Part shown: in pieces, positions 25,085-34,842 of the stretch
How positions within the stretch are numbered: position 1 is the first letter of the stretch
Layout of the letters: every line of letters begins with the position of its first letter
Assembly: GCF_001279695.1 (NCBI RefSeq)
Contig: NZ_LGDD01000024.1
Location: 66,578 to 130,577, forward strand
Reading direction: 5' to 3'
From: Streptomyces sp. WM6378
GTDB lineage: Bacteria > Actinomycetota > Actinomycetes > Streptomycetales > Streptomycetaceae
DNA length: 64,000 bases
Notes under the pieces: generated by a model
What the model saw: the letters and a program-made list of their open reading frames with translations, nothing else
Told to the model about the DNA's origin: nothing
Database searches by the model: none
Program-made: the position numbers and the translations under genes

Positions 25085-27565
25085 TCAGGGCCGGCCGGCC
25101 GCGGCGCGGAAACGGACCTGGCCACGGCCGACGAGCCGCTGTTCGCGCGCCGAGACGCCCACGCTCACCTCGCGCGTTCCGGTGCCGAGCACCCAGCCGT
25201 GCCGCTCCGGGTCCCACGAGGACAGCGAGCGCGCGGAGATCCGTACGGTCACCCGCTGCTCGCGGCCGGGCTCCAGTTCCAGGCGGCGGTAGCCGGCCAG
25301 GGCGCGGCGCGCCTGGTCGAGGCGGAGGTCGGGCGAGGGGCCGAGGTAGACCTGGGCGACCGTGGTGCCAGTGCGGCGGCCGGTGTTGCGGACGGTGAAG
25401 CCGACCGCGAGCCCGTCGCCGTCGGGCCGCACGTCCAGTTCCGCGTACTCGAAGCTCGTGTACGACAGGCCGTGCCCGAAGGGGAAGAGCGGCGCCACGT
25501 CCTCGGCGTCGTACCAGCGGTAGCCGAGGTGGATGCCTTCGGAGTACTCCTCGGTGCCGTCCACTCCGGGGTAGCGGTGCGGGTCCCCGGCCACCGGGTG
25601 CCGGTCTTCGGAGACGGGGAAGGTCTGGGTGAGCCGGCCGCCGGGGTCGCAGTCCCCGAACAGGACGGCCGCGGTGGCCTCGGCGCCCTCCTGCCCCGGG
25701 TAGTACATCTGCAGTACGGCGCCGACGCGGTCGAGCCACGGCATGGTGGTGCACGACGAGGTGTTGAGGACCACCGTGGTGCGGGAGTTGGCGGCGGCGA
25801 CCGCTTCGATCAGCTCGCTCTGGTGGCCGGGCAGCGCGAGGGCGGTGCGGTCGGCGCCCTCGGTGGCGTCCTCGTACGCGAAGAGGACGACGCTCTCGGC
25901 CGCGCGGGCGGCGCCGACCGCCTCGGCGACGTCGGCCGCCCGGGTGGCTCCGGTGGTGCGGCGGAGCCGGAAGAGCTGGCCCTTGTCGCGGCCCTTGGCG
26001 GTGACGGTGAGCCGGTGTGCCCCGGCGGTGAGGTCCAGGGTGCTGCGGCGGACGGTGAGCCCGTCGGGTGCGGCGCCGATGAGTCCGCCGGCGAAGAACT
26101 CGCCGAGGCCGGGCGCGGGCGGGAAGAGTTCGGTGCCGTCGAGGAGCACTTTGGGGCGGTCGCCGGAGTAGTGGATGTAGAAGGTCCACTCGTCGGCGTC
26201 GTCGACGGTGAGCGTGCCGTCGTACGTCCAGGTGGCGCCCGGTGCGACACCCTGGCCCTCGAAGTCGGCGCCCGCGGAGGTGCCGGGGAGCGGCTTGCCG
26301 AAGAGGTCCTCGCCGAGTGCGTAGCCGACGTGGGCGCCCTGGCCGGCCCGGGCCCCGAGGGCGTCGAGGGGGCTCCGCGCGTGGTCGGGCACGACGTGGG
26401 CGCTGCCGCCGCCGCTGACGAACGGGATGGTTCCGGTGGGTCCGATCACGGCGATGCTCCGGGCGGCGCGGCCGGTGAGGGGGAGGGTGGCGTGCCGGTT
26501 GTGGAGCAGGGTGGCGCCGGCCTTGGCGACCTTGAGCGCGGTGCGCGCACCGGCCCGCGGGTCGCGGCCGGGCCGGGCGGGAGCGCTCCCGTCAAGGAGC
26601 CCGAACCGGTCCATGACGGACAGGACGCGGCGTACGGAACCGTCGACGAGCGCCTCGGGGACGCTGCCGTCGAGCACGGCCTTCTTGAGGGCGTCGGCGA
26701 AGTAGTTGCCGCTCGGCATCTCCATGTCGAGGCCTGCGGTGAGGGCGGCGACGGTGCTGTGGGCGGCGAACCAATCGGTCATGACCCAGCCGTCGAAGCC
26801 CCAGTCGTCACGCAGGACGTCGCCGAGAATTGGCTTGTTCTCGCAGGCGAAGGTCCCGTTTACCTTGTTGTACGCGCCCATCACGGCGCCCGCTCCGGCG
26901 GCTACGGCCGCTTCGAAGCCGCGGAGTTCGAGTTCGCGCAGGGGCCGTTCGGCGATCCGCACGTCGATGGACATGCGGTCCTTCTCCTGGTTGTTCAGGG
27001 CGAAGTGCTTGACGGTGGCGATGAGGCCCTGGCTCTGGATGCCGCGGGTCTCCTCGGCGACCAGGTCCGCGCCGAGCAGCGGGTCCTCGGAGAAGGTCTC
27101 GTAGTTGCGTCCGGCGTACGGGGTCCTGATCAGGTTGACCATGGGCGACAGGAGGACGTCCTGGCCGAGGGCGCGGCCCTCGCGGCCGATGACCTCGCCG
27201 TACTCGCGGGCGAGCGCCGGGTCGAAGGCGGAGGCCAGCAGCACGGGGGCCGGCAGCGCGGTCGCGTGCGCGGTGACGCGGACCCCGGCCGGTCCGTCGG
27301 CGAGTCTGAGCGCAGGGATCGCGAGCCGGGGCACACCGGGGACGTAGCCGGCCTGGCCGAGGCTCTTGGGATCGTCCGCGCCGTGCAGGAGGCCGACCTT
27401 CTCGTCCAGGGTGAGGCGGGCGATCAGCGCTTCCACCCGGCGGGAGGCCGGGGTTGCGAAGAGCGCGCTGGCCGGGGCGGCGAGCGTGCCGGTGGCGGTG
27501 GCCGCGACGGTGACGGCGCCGCCCAGCAGACGCAGTGCTGACCTTCGGGAAACGGTGTCGGACAT
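25085..27565 (-). CDS. Secreted GH3 family beta-glycosidase with PA14 domain
   Basis: An 826-residue glycoside hydrolase family 3 enzyme. The N-terminus SRRSALRLLGGAVTVAATATGTLAAPASA is a Tat-type signal (twin Arg then hydrophobic stretch), so it is exported folded. The GH3 N-terminal TIM barrel runs to about residue 330, with the nucleophile Asp in GWVMTDWFAAHS (about residue 267). The GH3 C-terminal domain is interrupted by a PA14-like carbohydrate-binding insertion (about 415-560; WTYDGTLTVDDADEWTFYIHYSGDRPKVLLDG). A fibronectin III-like domain closes the protein (SYTSFEYAELDVRPDG). Expected activity is release of terminal beta-glucosyl or related residues. The ribosome site AAAGGAGTG precedes the ATG. 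No sugar transporter is adjacent. Confidence 0.95.
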   Translation of the reverse strand: MSDTVSRRSALRLLGGAVTVAATATGTLAAPASALFATPASRRVEALIARLTLDEKVGLLHGADDPKSLGQAGYVPGVPRLAIPALRLADGPAGVRVTAHATALPAPVLLASAFDPALAREYGEVIGREGRALGQDVLLSPMVNLIRTPYAGRNYETFSEDPLLGADLVAEETRGIQSQGLIATVKHFALNNQEKDRMSIDVRIAERPLRELELRGFEAAVAAGAGAVMGAYNKVNGTFACENKPILGDVLRDDWGFDGWVMTDWFAAHSTVAALTAGLDMEMPSGNYFADALKKAVLDGSVPEALVDGSVRRVLSVMDRFGLLDGSAPARPGRDPRAGARTALKVAKAGATLLHNRHATLPLTGRAARSIAVIGPTGTIPFVSGGGSAHVVPDHARSPLDALGARAGQGAHVGYALGEDLFGKPLPGTSAGADFEGQGVAPGATWTYDGTLTVDDADEWTFYIHYSGDRPKVLLDGTELFPPAPGLGEFFAGGLIGAAPDGLTVRRSTLDLTAGAHRLTVTAKGRDKGQLFRLRRTTGATRAADVAEAVGAARAAESVVLFAYEDATEGADRTALALPGHQSELIEAVAAANSRTTVVLNTSSCTTMPWLDRVGAVLQMYYPGQEGAEATAAVLFGDCDPGGRLTQTFPVSEDRHPVAGDPHRYPGVDGTEEYSEGIHLGYRWYDAEDVAPLFPFGHGLSYTSFEYAELDVRPDGDGLAVGFTVRNTGRRTGTTVAQVYLGPSPDLRLDQARRALAGYRRLELEPGREQRVTVRISARSLSSWDPERHGWVLGTGTREVSVGVSAREQRLVGRGQVRFRAAAGRP

Positions 27566-27764
27566 GGACCGTCACTCCTTTGTGTGCGGGCACGACGTGG
27601 TGGACCGCGGCACAGCAGGCGGCGGGCCGGCGTTCGACCTGTGAACGCACTATGCGTCACGACCGAGTTGACAACCCGTCAGGCGCCACGAGGCGCCGGG
27701 AAACGTAGGACCGTCCGGTGGAAGAGTCAATGAAAGTGAACGGGGCGGCCGCCAGGACATGGAA

Positions 27765-27794
27765 AAGGCGCCCCGGCCGGAGCCGGGACGCCTT
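27765..27794 (-). terminator. Terminator of the thioesterase gene
   Basis: On the minus strand AAGGCG, mismatch, CCGGC stem, CGGA-type loop and complementary arms end in CGCCTTTTCC, a stem with a short U-run. A second perfect hairpin CCGTAG/CTACGG lies at 27801-27818 just after the stop at 27824. Together they end transcription before the GH3 promoter. Confidence 0.75.
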
Positions 27795-27823
27795 CGGGTT
27801 CCGTAGCCTGCGCTACGGAGTGA

Positions 27824-28276
27824 TCAGGAGTTGGGGCGAAGCGTCCACACGACGGTCATCTCGCCGGTCACGGCGCCGTCCGCGCGCCGGATCTCGATGA
27901 CAACCGGGAACTCGGGGCGCTGCCCGGCGTCGAGCTCGGCCACCACGTCGGCGATCGGGCGGCCCAGCGTCGCGGTGGCGGTGACAACGCCCATGGCGAG
28001 CTTCTTGTAGCCGATCTCCGCCCTGACGGCGAGCGGCACCGCACGGTTCATCTGGTCGCCGAAGGCGGCGATGACGATGGCGCCACTGGCGGACTCGGCG
28101 AGCGTGAACATCGCTCCGGCGTGCGGTCCGCCCACGTGGTTGTGGTACTCGGACTGGTCCGGCAGCTCCACCACGGCACGCTCGGGGGTGGTCTCCAGGA
28201 ACTTCAGGTTGAGGGTGCGGGCCATGGGAACGGTCGCGGCGAGCATCTCGCCCACGGACATCTGATCAGCGCTCAT
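27824..28276 (-). CDS. Hotdog-fold thioesterase (DUF4442-like)
   Basis: A 150-residue single hotdog domain protein. The ATG at 28276 gives MSADQMSVGEMLAATVPMARTL; earlier in-frame codons overlap the divergent promoter. The helix region YHNHVGGPHAGAMFTLAESASGAIVIAAFGDQM is the hallmark of PaaI/DUF4442-type acyl-CoA thioesterases, with conserved His and Ala/Glu near the active site. The last strands (VVIEIRRADGAVTGEMTVVWTLRPN) complete the fold. It probably hydrolyses acyl-CoA or acyl-ACP thioesters; the substrate is unknown. It has its own terminator and is divergent from a proline-rich membrane protein gene 94 bp away. Confidence 0.85.
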   Translation of the reverse strand: MSADQMSVGEMLAATVPMARTLNLKFLETTPERAVVELPDQSEYHNHVGGPHAGAMFTLAESASGAIVIAAFGDQMNRAVPLAVRAEIGYKKLAMGVVTATATLGRPIADVVAELDAGQRPEFPVVIEIRRADGAVTGEMTVVWTLRPNS

Positions 28277-28356
28277 GGGGCCGATGTTACCCATGGGTAG
28301 CTGCCATTGGCCATCCCCTGACGGGGGCGGCCGTAGCAGGAGCGGGAGTGCACCTC

Positions 28357-28362
28357 TATGGT
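28357..28362 (+). promoter_or_regulatory. Probable -10 element, leaderless start at 28371
   Basis: TATGGT ends 8 nt before the ATG at 28371 and there is no Shine-Dalgarno. This matches the leaderless layout seen at several genes here; no clear -35 is visible. Confidence 0.35.
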
Positions 28363-28370
28363 TACTGGCC

Positions 28371-29420
28371 ATGTGGCCAGGACAGCAGCCGCCCGGGGGC
28401 GAGCAGAACCCGCAGGATCCGAATCAGAACCCGTACCAGCAGCCGGGGTACCAGCAGCCGAATCCCTATACGCAGCCGGGGCCGCAGCAGCCCGCGCCGC
28501 CGCCGGGGTATCCGCCGCAGCAGGGTTACCAGACGCCGAACCCGTACCAGCAGCCCACGGTGCCGCAGTACCCCGTGGGCAGCCCGCCCGGGCCGCCGCA
28601 GCCGCCGGAGAACAACGACAGGAAGAAGACCACCCTCATCGCCATCATCGCGGCCACCGCCGTGGTCGTGGCCGCCGCCGTGACCGGCGTGGTGGTCCTC
28701 AAGGACGACGGCAAGAGCGACACCAAGGCCGACGGCAAGGACAAGAAGTCGCCCGCGGCTTCGTCTCCGGCGGCGCCGTCCTCCCCGGCCGCCAACCCGC
28801 GTGGCGCGGGCGCCCAGGTCCAGCCGGTGATCGCGGGCTGGAAGGTCGTGGTCAACCCCACCAAGGGCGACGCCTTCGACGTACCGCCGGACTGGGAGGT
28901 CGACAGCCCCGGCATGAGCGTCGGCTGGTCCGACAAGGCGGACCCCAACGGGTTCGGCGGCATGATGATGTCCTCCCCCGCCTACTACAAGTCCAAGTGG
29001 TGCACCACCAAGAACGGCAGCGGTCGCGACGAGAACACCGCTCTCGCCCAGATCGGCACCAAGGGCGCGAACGGCGCCAAGTCGACGGACGAGGCGGCCG
29101 AGCAGGCCGACGACTGGCTGTACTACGCCTACACCCAGCCGGACAAGAACCACATCACCTCCGAGAAGCCGGTTCCCTTCACGACGAAGTCGGGTCTTCA
29201 GGGCAGCGTGGTCCGCGCCAAGACGACGGGCGTCAAGAAGACGGACAAGTGCTCCACCGAGGGCCAGTCCGTGCTGTTCGGCTTCAAGACCGCCAAGGGC
29301 GACCTCGCGGCCTGGAGCTTCATCGCCAACACGGGCGTGCCCGGCGCGGTCGACGAGGACACCATCCAGAAGATCCTCGGCACCATACGGCTCGTGCCGG
29401 TCACCGACTCCGGTTCCTGA
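28371..29420 (+). CDS. Proline-rich single-pass membrane protein, unknown function
   Basis: A 349-residue protein with three parts. Residues 1-82 are a cytoplasmic Pro/Gln/Tyr-rich tail with repeated NPYQQPGYQQP-like units. One transmembrane helix follows (about residues 87-110; TTLIAIIAATAVVVAAAVTGVVVL), then a Lys/Ser/Pro/Ala linker and an extracytoplasmic domain (about 155-349; PVIAGWKVVVNPTKGDAFDVPPDWEV ... KILGTIRLVPV) with two Cys that could pair. This architecture is widespread in Streptomyces as conserved proteins of unknown function. Low-complexity cytoplasmic tails of this type often mediate protein contacts. The start at 28371 is leaderless-like. Confidence 0.8.
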   Translation: MWPGQQPPGGEQNPQDPNQNPYQQPGYQQPNPYTQPGPQQPAPPPGYPPQQGYQTPNPYQQPTVPQYPVGSPPGPPQPPENNDRKKTTLIAIIAATAVVVAAAVTGVVVLKDDGKSDTKADGKDKKSPAASSPAAPSSPAANPRGAGAQVQPVIAGWKVVVNPTKGDAFDVPPDWEVDSPGMSVGWSDKADPNGFGGMMMSSPAYYKSKWCTTKNGSGRDENTALAQIGTKGANGAKSTDEAAEQADDWLYYAYTQPDKNHITSEKPVPFTTKSGLQGSVVRAKTTGVKKTDKCSTEGQSVLFGFKTAKGDLAAWSFIANTGVPGAVDEDTIQKILGTIRLVPVTDSGS

Positions 29421-29525
29421 CGCGCACCGGTAACGCGATCCGGTCCTGATAGGGGCCGGGTTCCTGCCGCGAGCGAGGCCGCAAACCGTTTGTCGCCACG
29501 GGGTGGCAGCGGCGATAGTCCCTGA

Positions 29526-30827
29526 GTGACTTCCGCCGCCGCCACCCCTTCGCACGCACGCCGCCCGTCCTGGGCGGGCCGCAACTACACCCTGCTGACC
29601 GCCGCCGCGGTCGTCACCAACCTGGGCAGCCAGGGGGCCCTGATCGCGGCGGCGTTCGCGGTGCTCCAGTCCGGCGGCAGCGGCGGCGACGTGGGCCTGG
29701 TCGCGGCGGCCCGCACCGTGCCGCTCGTCCTGTTCCTGCTGGTCGGCGGCGCGCTGGCCGACCGGCTGCCACGCCACCGGGTGATGGTCGCCGCCAACAC
29801 CCTCAACTTCCTTTCCCAGGGCGCCTTCGCGCTCCTCGTCCTGACCGGCGATCCCCGGCTCTGGCAGATGATGGCGCTCACCGCGCTCGGCGGGGTGGGC
29901 CAGGCGTTCTTCGGCCCCGCCTCCGAGGGCATGCTCATGTCCAGCGTGAGCGGTGGGGAGGCGGGCCGGGCCTTCGCGTTCTACCGGATGGCCATGCACG
30001 GCGCGGGCATCGGCGGGGCCGCACTCGGCGGCGCGCTGATCGCCGTGTTCGGCGCTGGCTGGGTGCTCGCGATCGACGCGGCGGCCTTCGCGGTGGCGGG
30101 CGCGCTGCGAGCCTTCCTCGACGTGAGCCACATCCCGCCGCGCGAGGCGGGCGGCGGCATGATCTCCGATCTCCGCGAAGGCTGGCGGGAGTTCGTCACA
30201 CGGCCGTGGCTGTGGTCGATCGTGGTCCAGTTCTCGGTGGTCAACGCCGTGGTCGCGGCGGCCGAGGCGGTGTACGGACCGCTGGTGGCCCGCGACGAGC
30301 TGGGCGGTCCCGGCCCGTGGGGGCTCGCGCTCGCCGCGTTCGGCGTCGGCACGTTCTGCGGCGCGCTCCTGATGATGCGCTGGAAGCCGCGCCGGCTGCT
30401 GCTCGCGGGCAGCCTGTGCGTCTTCCCGCTCGCCCTGCCCTCGGCGGCGCTGGCGGTACCGCTGCCGGTGGCCGCGCTCATGGCGGTCATGCTGGTGACG
30501 GGCGTCTCGATCGAGGTTTTCGGCGTCTCGTGGATGACCGCCCTCAACCAGGAGATCCCCGAGGAGAAGCTCTCGCGCGTCTCCGCCTACGACTGGCTGG
30601 GCTCGATCGCCATGGTGCCGCTGGCCACCGCCCTCGCCGGGCCCGCCCAGAACGCGGTCGGCCGTACGTCCGCGCTGTGGGGCTGCTCGGCGCTGATCGT
30701 GCTGCTCACCGCGGCGGTCCTGTGCGTGCCGGACGTACGCCGCCTGACCCGGCGCACCGAGGCCGTGGCCGCGGGCGGGCCCGAGGTGTCAGCCGATGCT
30801 GAAGGCGCCGTCGGGCGGCTCGGGTGA
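29526..30827 (+). CDS. MFS transporter
   Basis: A 433-residue major facilitator protein with about twelve hydrophobic helices. The loop between helices 2 and 3 reads GALADRLPRHRVM, the family's G-x-x-x-D-R/K signature, and YRMAMHGAGIGGAALGG lies in helix 5. It resembles the MFS_3/DHA3-like exporters. The start is GTG at 29526, with a GATAGTCC -10-like sequence directly before it and no ribosome site. Substrate is unknown. The gene is convergent with a spermidine-synthase-like gene and overlaps it by 39 bp at the 3' ends. Confidence 0.92.
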   Translation: MTSAAATPSHARRPSWAGRNYTLLTAAAVVTNLGSQGALIAAAFAVLQSGGSGGDVGLVAAARTVPLVLFLLVGGALADRLPRHRVMVAANTLNFLSQGAFALLVLTGDPRLWQMMALTALGGVGQAFFGPASEGMLMSSVSGGEAGRAFAFYRMAMHGAGIGGAALGGALIAVFGAGWVLAIDAAAFAVAGALRAFLDVSHIPPREAGGGMISDLREGWREFVTRPWLWSIVVQFSVVNAVVAAAEAVYGPLVARDELGGPGPWGLALAAFGVGTFCGALLMMRWKPRRLLLAGSLCVFPLALPSAALAVPLPVAALMAVMLVTGVSIEVFGVSWMTALNQEIPEEKLSRVSAYDWLGSIAMVPLATALAGPAQNAVGRTSALWGCSALIVLLTAAVLCVPDVRRLTRRTEAVAAGGPEVSADAEGAVGRLG

Positions 30828-31649
30828 GGGCTGTGCTTCCGCGTCGCCGACCGGCCGGGCGTCCGCGATGAAGCGGCGCAGCGAGTCGCCGTGCTCGACC
30901 CGGGCCGGGAAGGCGTCCCCCGCCGTGCGCCGGGCGAGCGCCGCGACGTCCAGCGGGCGCGCCGAGGCGAGCAGCACCGCGTTCCCGAAGCGCCGCCCGC
31001 GCAGCACAGACGGCTCGGCGATCAGCGCGACCTCCGCGAACACCGCCCGGAACGTGGCCAGTTGGGAGCGCAGGAAGGCGAACGGCGCGCCGTCCGCGAG
31101 GTTGGCCGCGTAGATGCCGCCGGGCTTGAGGACCCGCTGGGCGACGCGCGCGTACTCGATCGAGGTGAGGTGCGCGGGCACCCGCGAGCCGCCGAAGACG
31201 TCAGCGACGAGCAGGTCCGCGGAGGCGGCGGGCGCCCGCTCGGCCCAGGCCCTGGCGTCCGCCGCGTGCAGGGTGATCCCGGCGTCCGGGGGCAACGGCA
31301 GGTGTTCGCGGACGAGTTGGACGAGCGCCCGGTCGGCGTCCACGACGTCCTGCCGCGAGCCCGGCCGGGTCGCCGCGACGTAGCGGGGCAGCGTGAGCGC
31401 CCCGCCGCCGAGGTGCAGCACGTCGAGGGGGACTCCTTCGTCGGCCGCGCAGTCGACGACGTGGGCGAGCCGGCGCACGTACTCGAACTCGATGTAGGTG
31501 GGGTCGTCGAGGTCCACGTACGACTGCGGGGCGCCGTTCACGGTCAGCAGCCAGCCGCGCTCGCGGTCGACGTCGGGCAGCAGTTTGGCGGTGCCCCAGT
31601 CGACCTCCCGGATGACGGGTATCGGCTCGGCGCTCGGGTCGTCGTTCAC
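30789..31649 (-). CDS. Spermidine synthase-like methyltransferase-fold protein
   Basis: A 286-residue protein of the spermine/spermidine synthase-like family common in actinobacteria. The start is GTG at 31649 (VNDDPSAEPIPVIREVDWG). The Rossmann part has [22 protein letters not shown] (nucleotide-binding glycine loop, about residues 95-115), VVDADRALVQLVREHL, and LLVADVFGGSRVPAHLTS, whose Asp matches the catalytic position of spermidine synthases. The first beta-strand domain seen in true polyamine synthases is short here, so the substrate may be different. Its 3' end overlaps the convergent MFS gene by 39 bp. It lies 50 bp downstream of the patatin gene in the same direction and may be cotranscribed. 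Confidence 0.82.
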   Translation of the reverse strand: MNDDPSAEPIPVIREVDWGTAKLLPDVDRERGWLLTVNGAPQSYVDLDDPTYIEFEYVRRLAHVVDCAADEGVPLDVLHLGGGALTLPRYVAATRPGSRQDVVDADRALVQLVREHLPLPPDAGITLHAADARAWAERAPAASADLLVADVFGGSRVPAHLTSIEYARVAQRVLKPGGIYAANLADGAPFAFLRSQLATFRAVFAEVALIAEPSVLRGRRFGNAVLLASARPLDVAALARRTAGDAFPARVEHGDSLRRFIADARPVGDAEAQPSPEPPDGAFSIG

Positions 31650-31699
31650 CGTCCCATTGTGCGCCCGGCGGCCGGATGCGGGTCGCCGGGCGGTGTGCG

Positions 31700-32539
31700 T
31701 CAGGCCCAGAGCGCCTTGACGGCGTCGACGTGGGCGGTGGCCTGGGCGAGGCCGGCCCGGGCGGCCGGGGCGCGCCGCGCCGGGTCGAGGCTGTTGCGCC
31801 CGAAGGCCTTCTTCGCGGCGGCGTCGGGGGTGATGAGCTCCACCTTCGCGCCCGCCGCGGTGAGCTTCGCGGCCTGGGAGGCGGGGGAATCGAGCGGGCC
31901 GCCGCCGGCCGGGCTCGGCGCGATGATCACGATGCGGCGGCAGCCGGCCGCGAGGTGGGCGTTGGCCGTGGAGTGCAGGCCGCCGTCGATCCACTTGCAC
32001 CCGTCGATGGTGACCGGCGGCCACACCAGCGGCACCGCGCAGCTCGCGGCGACCGCGTCGACGAGCGACACGCCGCTGTCCTTGTCGAAGACCCTCAGCT
32101 CGCCGGTGTCGGCGGCGACCGCGGTCAGCTTCAGCGCCCGCTCGGGCCACTCGTGCGTGAGCAGCCGGGCGGCGATGACCGCACGCCGGTCGGCCTCGCT
32201 CGGGGTGTCCGCGGCGAGCGCCAAGCGGCCCATCTTCGCGCCGTAGTCCTCGGGCGTACGGGAGCCGATCACGGCCCGCGCGTAGCGGAAGAGCTTGCCG
32301 GCACCGAGGTGGCCCGCGATCTCCCCCTCGGGCTTCGCCAGTTGACGCCCGTACAGCTCGGCGAGGGATGTCCGGCGTGCGCTCGCGTTCGCGCCGACGA
32401 CCGCGCCCGCCGAGCTTCCCACGACGAGGCCGGCGTCGGTCAGGTCCACGCCCGCTTCCGCGAGCCCGTACAGGATGCCGGTCTCCCAGCCCACTCCGGT
32501 GAGCCCGCCCGAACCGAGTACCAGTGCAGTGTCCGTCAT
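31700..32539 (-). CDS. Patatin-like phospholipase
   Basis: A 279-residue patatin-family serine acyl hydrolase. The oxyanion glycine stretch is VLGSGGLTGVGWETGIL (residues 7-23), the nucleophile elbow is GSSAGAVVG (G-x-S-x-G, Ser near residue 42), and the catalytic Asp lies in DGG of CKWIDGGLHSTANAHLA, giving the Ser-Asp dyad typical of the family. The ATG at 32539 gives MTDTALVLGSGG; the frame continues upstream into the tuf3 terminator, so the longer form is rejected. No signal peptide is seen, hence cytoplasmic or membrane-surface action on lipids. It follows tuf3 in the same direction, but a strong terminator lies between them. Confidence 0.92.
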   Translation of the reverse strand: MTDTALVLGSGGLTGVGWETGILYGLAEAGVDLTDAGLVVGSSAGAVVGANASARRTSLAELYGRQLAKPEGEIAGHLGAGKLFRYARAVIGSRTPEDYGAKMGRLALAADTPSEADRRAVIAARLLTHEWPERALKLTAVAADTGELRVFDKDSGVSLVDAVAASCAVPLVWPPVTIDGCKWIDGGLHSTANAHLAAGCRRIVIIAPSPAGGGPLDSPASQAAKLTAAGAKVELITPDAAAKKAFGRNSLDPARRAPAARAGLAQATAHVDAVKALWA

Positions 32540-32564
32540 GATCGCAGTGTGCCCGAACGCCAAC

Positions 32565-32602
32565 GGCCCGCCTCCCCCGGGGTGTTGGGGGAAGGCGGGC
32601 CC
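32565..32602 (-). terminator. Terminator of tuf3
   Basis: A very stable hairpin with arms GGCCCGCC-TCCCCC and GGGGGA-AGGCGGGCC (one bulged base) lies 5 nt beyond the tuf3 stop at 32608 and before the patatin start at 32539. It should isolate tuf3 from the downstream genes. Confidence 0.75.
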
Positions 32603-32607
32603 GCTGG

Positions 32608-33777
<1,170 letters not shown>

Positions 33778-34068
33778 GGCTGAATGTCCCTCGCGTGGTC
33801 GCTGAGCGTGCTGGGACCCCTGAATCCGGCCGACCCTCCCCGTGCGGGGTCCGCCGGACTTTCCGGGAAGGGTCAGCTTCGGGCGCCGCCGAGGGGCGCC
33901 GCGGCCGTGAGTGCCCCGGCCGCTGTGAAGACGGCAGCCTTCGGCGCGTCCGCGACTGCGGACGGCGCTGCGAGGAAGGCGTACCTGGACATGTCGCCGA
34001 TCATCCCTGGTGGGCGGCGGCGCGTCGAATGGTTTTCGGCGGGCGGAAGTTGGGGTGGCAAACGCCCC
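33778..34068. other. tuf3 upstream region
   Basis: Holds the tuf3 promoter on the minus strand and the 3' border of the DNA repair gene. A GAGGG 12 nt before the tuf3 ATG may be the ribosome site. The only possible gene is a 39-codon frame at 33873-33992. GC-rich hairpins such as CCCCGTGCGGGG (about 33837-33848) lie in the leader. Confidence 0.4.
33873..33992 (-). CDS. Possible 39-residue leader peptide upstream of tuf3
   Basis: Starting at ATG 33992, this would encode a small Ala-rich peptide ([20 protein letters not shown]...). It ends 95 nt before the tuf3 ATG, in the same direction. An AGGGATG lies upstream at less than ideal spacing, and an alternative ATG is four codons earlier. It has normal high-GC third positions but is too short to judge; it could be chance in the tuf3 leader. 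I have no family match for it. Confidence 0.25.
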   Translation of the reverse strand: MSRYAFLAAPSAVADAPKAAVFTAAGALTAAAPLGGARS

Positions 34069-34767
34069 CTACAGGTTCTTCAGCGCCTCGCGCACCGACA
34101 GCGGCGACAGACGTTCGCGCTCGGCCGCCACAAAGGCGCGGACCGCGCCCGGATCGGTCTTGGCGTACTCGCGCAGGCTCCAGCCGATGGCCTTGCGGAT
34201 GAAGAAGTCCGGGTGCGTGCCGCGGCGCAGGCAGTAGTCGAAGAGGCGGTCGGGGTCGGTGCGCTCCTTGTAGGCGAGCTGGTGGAGCAGGGCGGTGCGG
34301 GCGATCCAGAGGTGGTCGTCGTCGATCCACTCGTCCATCACGGCGGTCAGCCCGTCGTCGGCGGCGACGAGCGGGCCAACGACGTGGGCGGCGAGGTGGT
34401 CGACGGTGTCCCACCAGGAGGTGGTGGCGACGAGGTGCCGGGCGACCGGCAGGAACCCGGACGAGCAGACCCGGACGTTGCGCCGCAGGTAGTCGACCGC
34501 GAAGTAGTGGTACTCGCGCTCGGCCAGCTCCCAGCACCGCAGCGCGACAGCGGCGCAGTCCGCTTCGGTGGGCCGCACGAGTCCGTCGAGCACCGCCCGC
34601 GACAGCGCGCGCCGCTCGGGGGTGCGGATGCCGAGGAAGGGGGCGATGCCCTTCATGTACGCGACCATCTCGGCGGCCCGGTGCGGATCCCCGCCCCCGG
34701 GATAGACCCGGACGAGCCGTCCGAGCACGTCGTCGGCGAGCGGGCTGCGGGTCGCGCGAGGGGTCAT
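34069..34767 (-). CDS. DNA alkylation repair protein (AlkC/AlkD HEAT-like)
   Basis: A 232-residue protein of the DNA alkylation repair family made of HEAT-like helical repeats. The ATG at 34767 gives MTPRATRSPLADDVLGRLVRVYPGGG. Markers include YMKGIAPFLGIRTPERR near residue 40, EREYHYFAVDYLRR, WWDTVDHLAAHVVG, and the C-terminal DFFIRKAIGWSLREYAKTDPGAVRAFV, which in AlkD-like glycosylases forms the surface that captures alkylated bases. Known family members excise N3- and N7-alkylpurines without base flipping. It stands alone, divergent from a TVP38 gene (75 bp between starts) and upstream of tuf3. Confidence 0.93.
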   Translation of the reverse strand: MTPRATRSPLADDVLGRLVRVYPGGGDPHRAAEMVAYMKGIAPFLGIRTPERRALSRAVLDGLVRPTEADCAAVALRCWELAEREYHYFAVDYLRRNVRVCSSGFLPVARHLVATTSWWDTVDHLAAHVVGPLVAADDGLTAVMDEWIDDDHLWIARTALLHQLAYKERTDPDRLFDYCLRRGTHPDFFIRKAIGWSLREYAKTDPGAVRAFVAAERERLSPLSVREALKNL

Positions 34768-34842
34768 GGGCCCACGGTACGGGGAGGGTGTCCGGGACTT
34801 CGCCTGCGGCGGGCGACCGCTCGCGTCGGTTAGTCTCCCCGG

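Noticed and set aside
27669..27679. TTGACA upstream of the GH3 gene as a -35 element
   Set aside because: It is on the plus strand, while GH3 is on the minus strand, and no -10 follows on the plus strand toward a gene.
27682..27697. GGCGCC-ACGA-GGCGCC as an operator or terminator
   Set aside because: Each GGCGCC is already self-complementary and common in GC-rich DNA; no further support.
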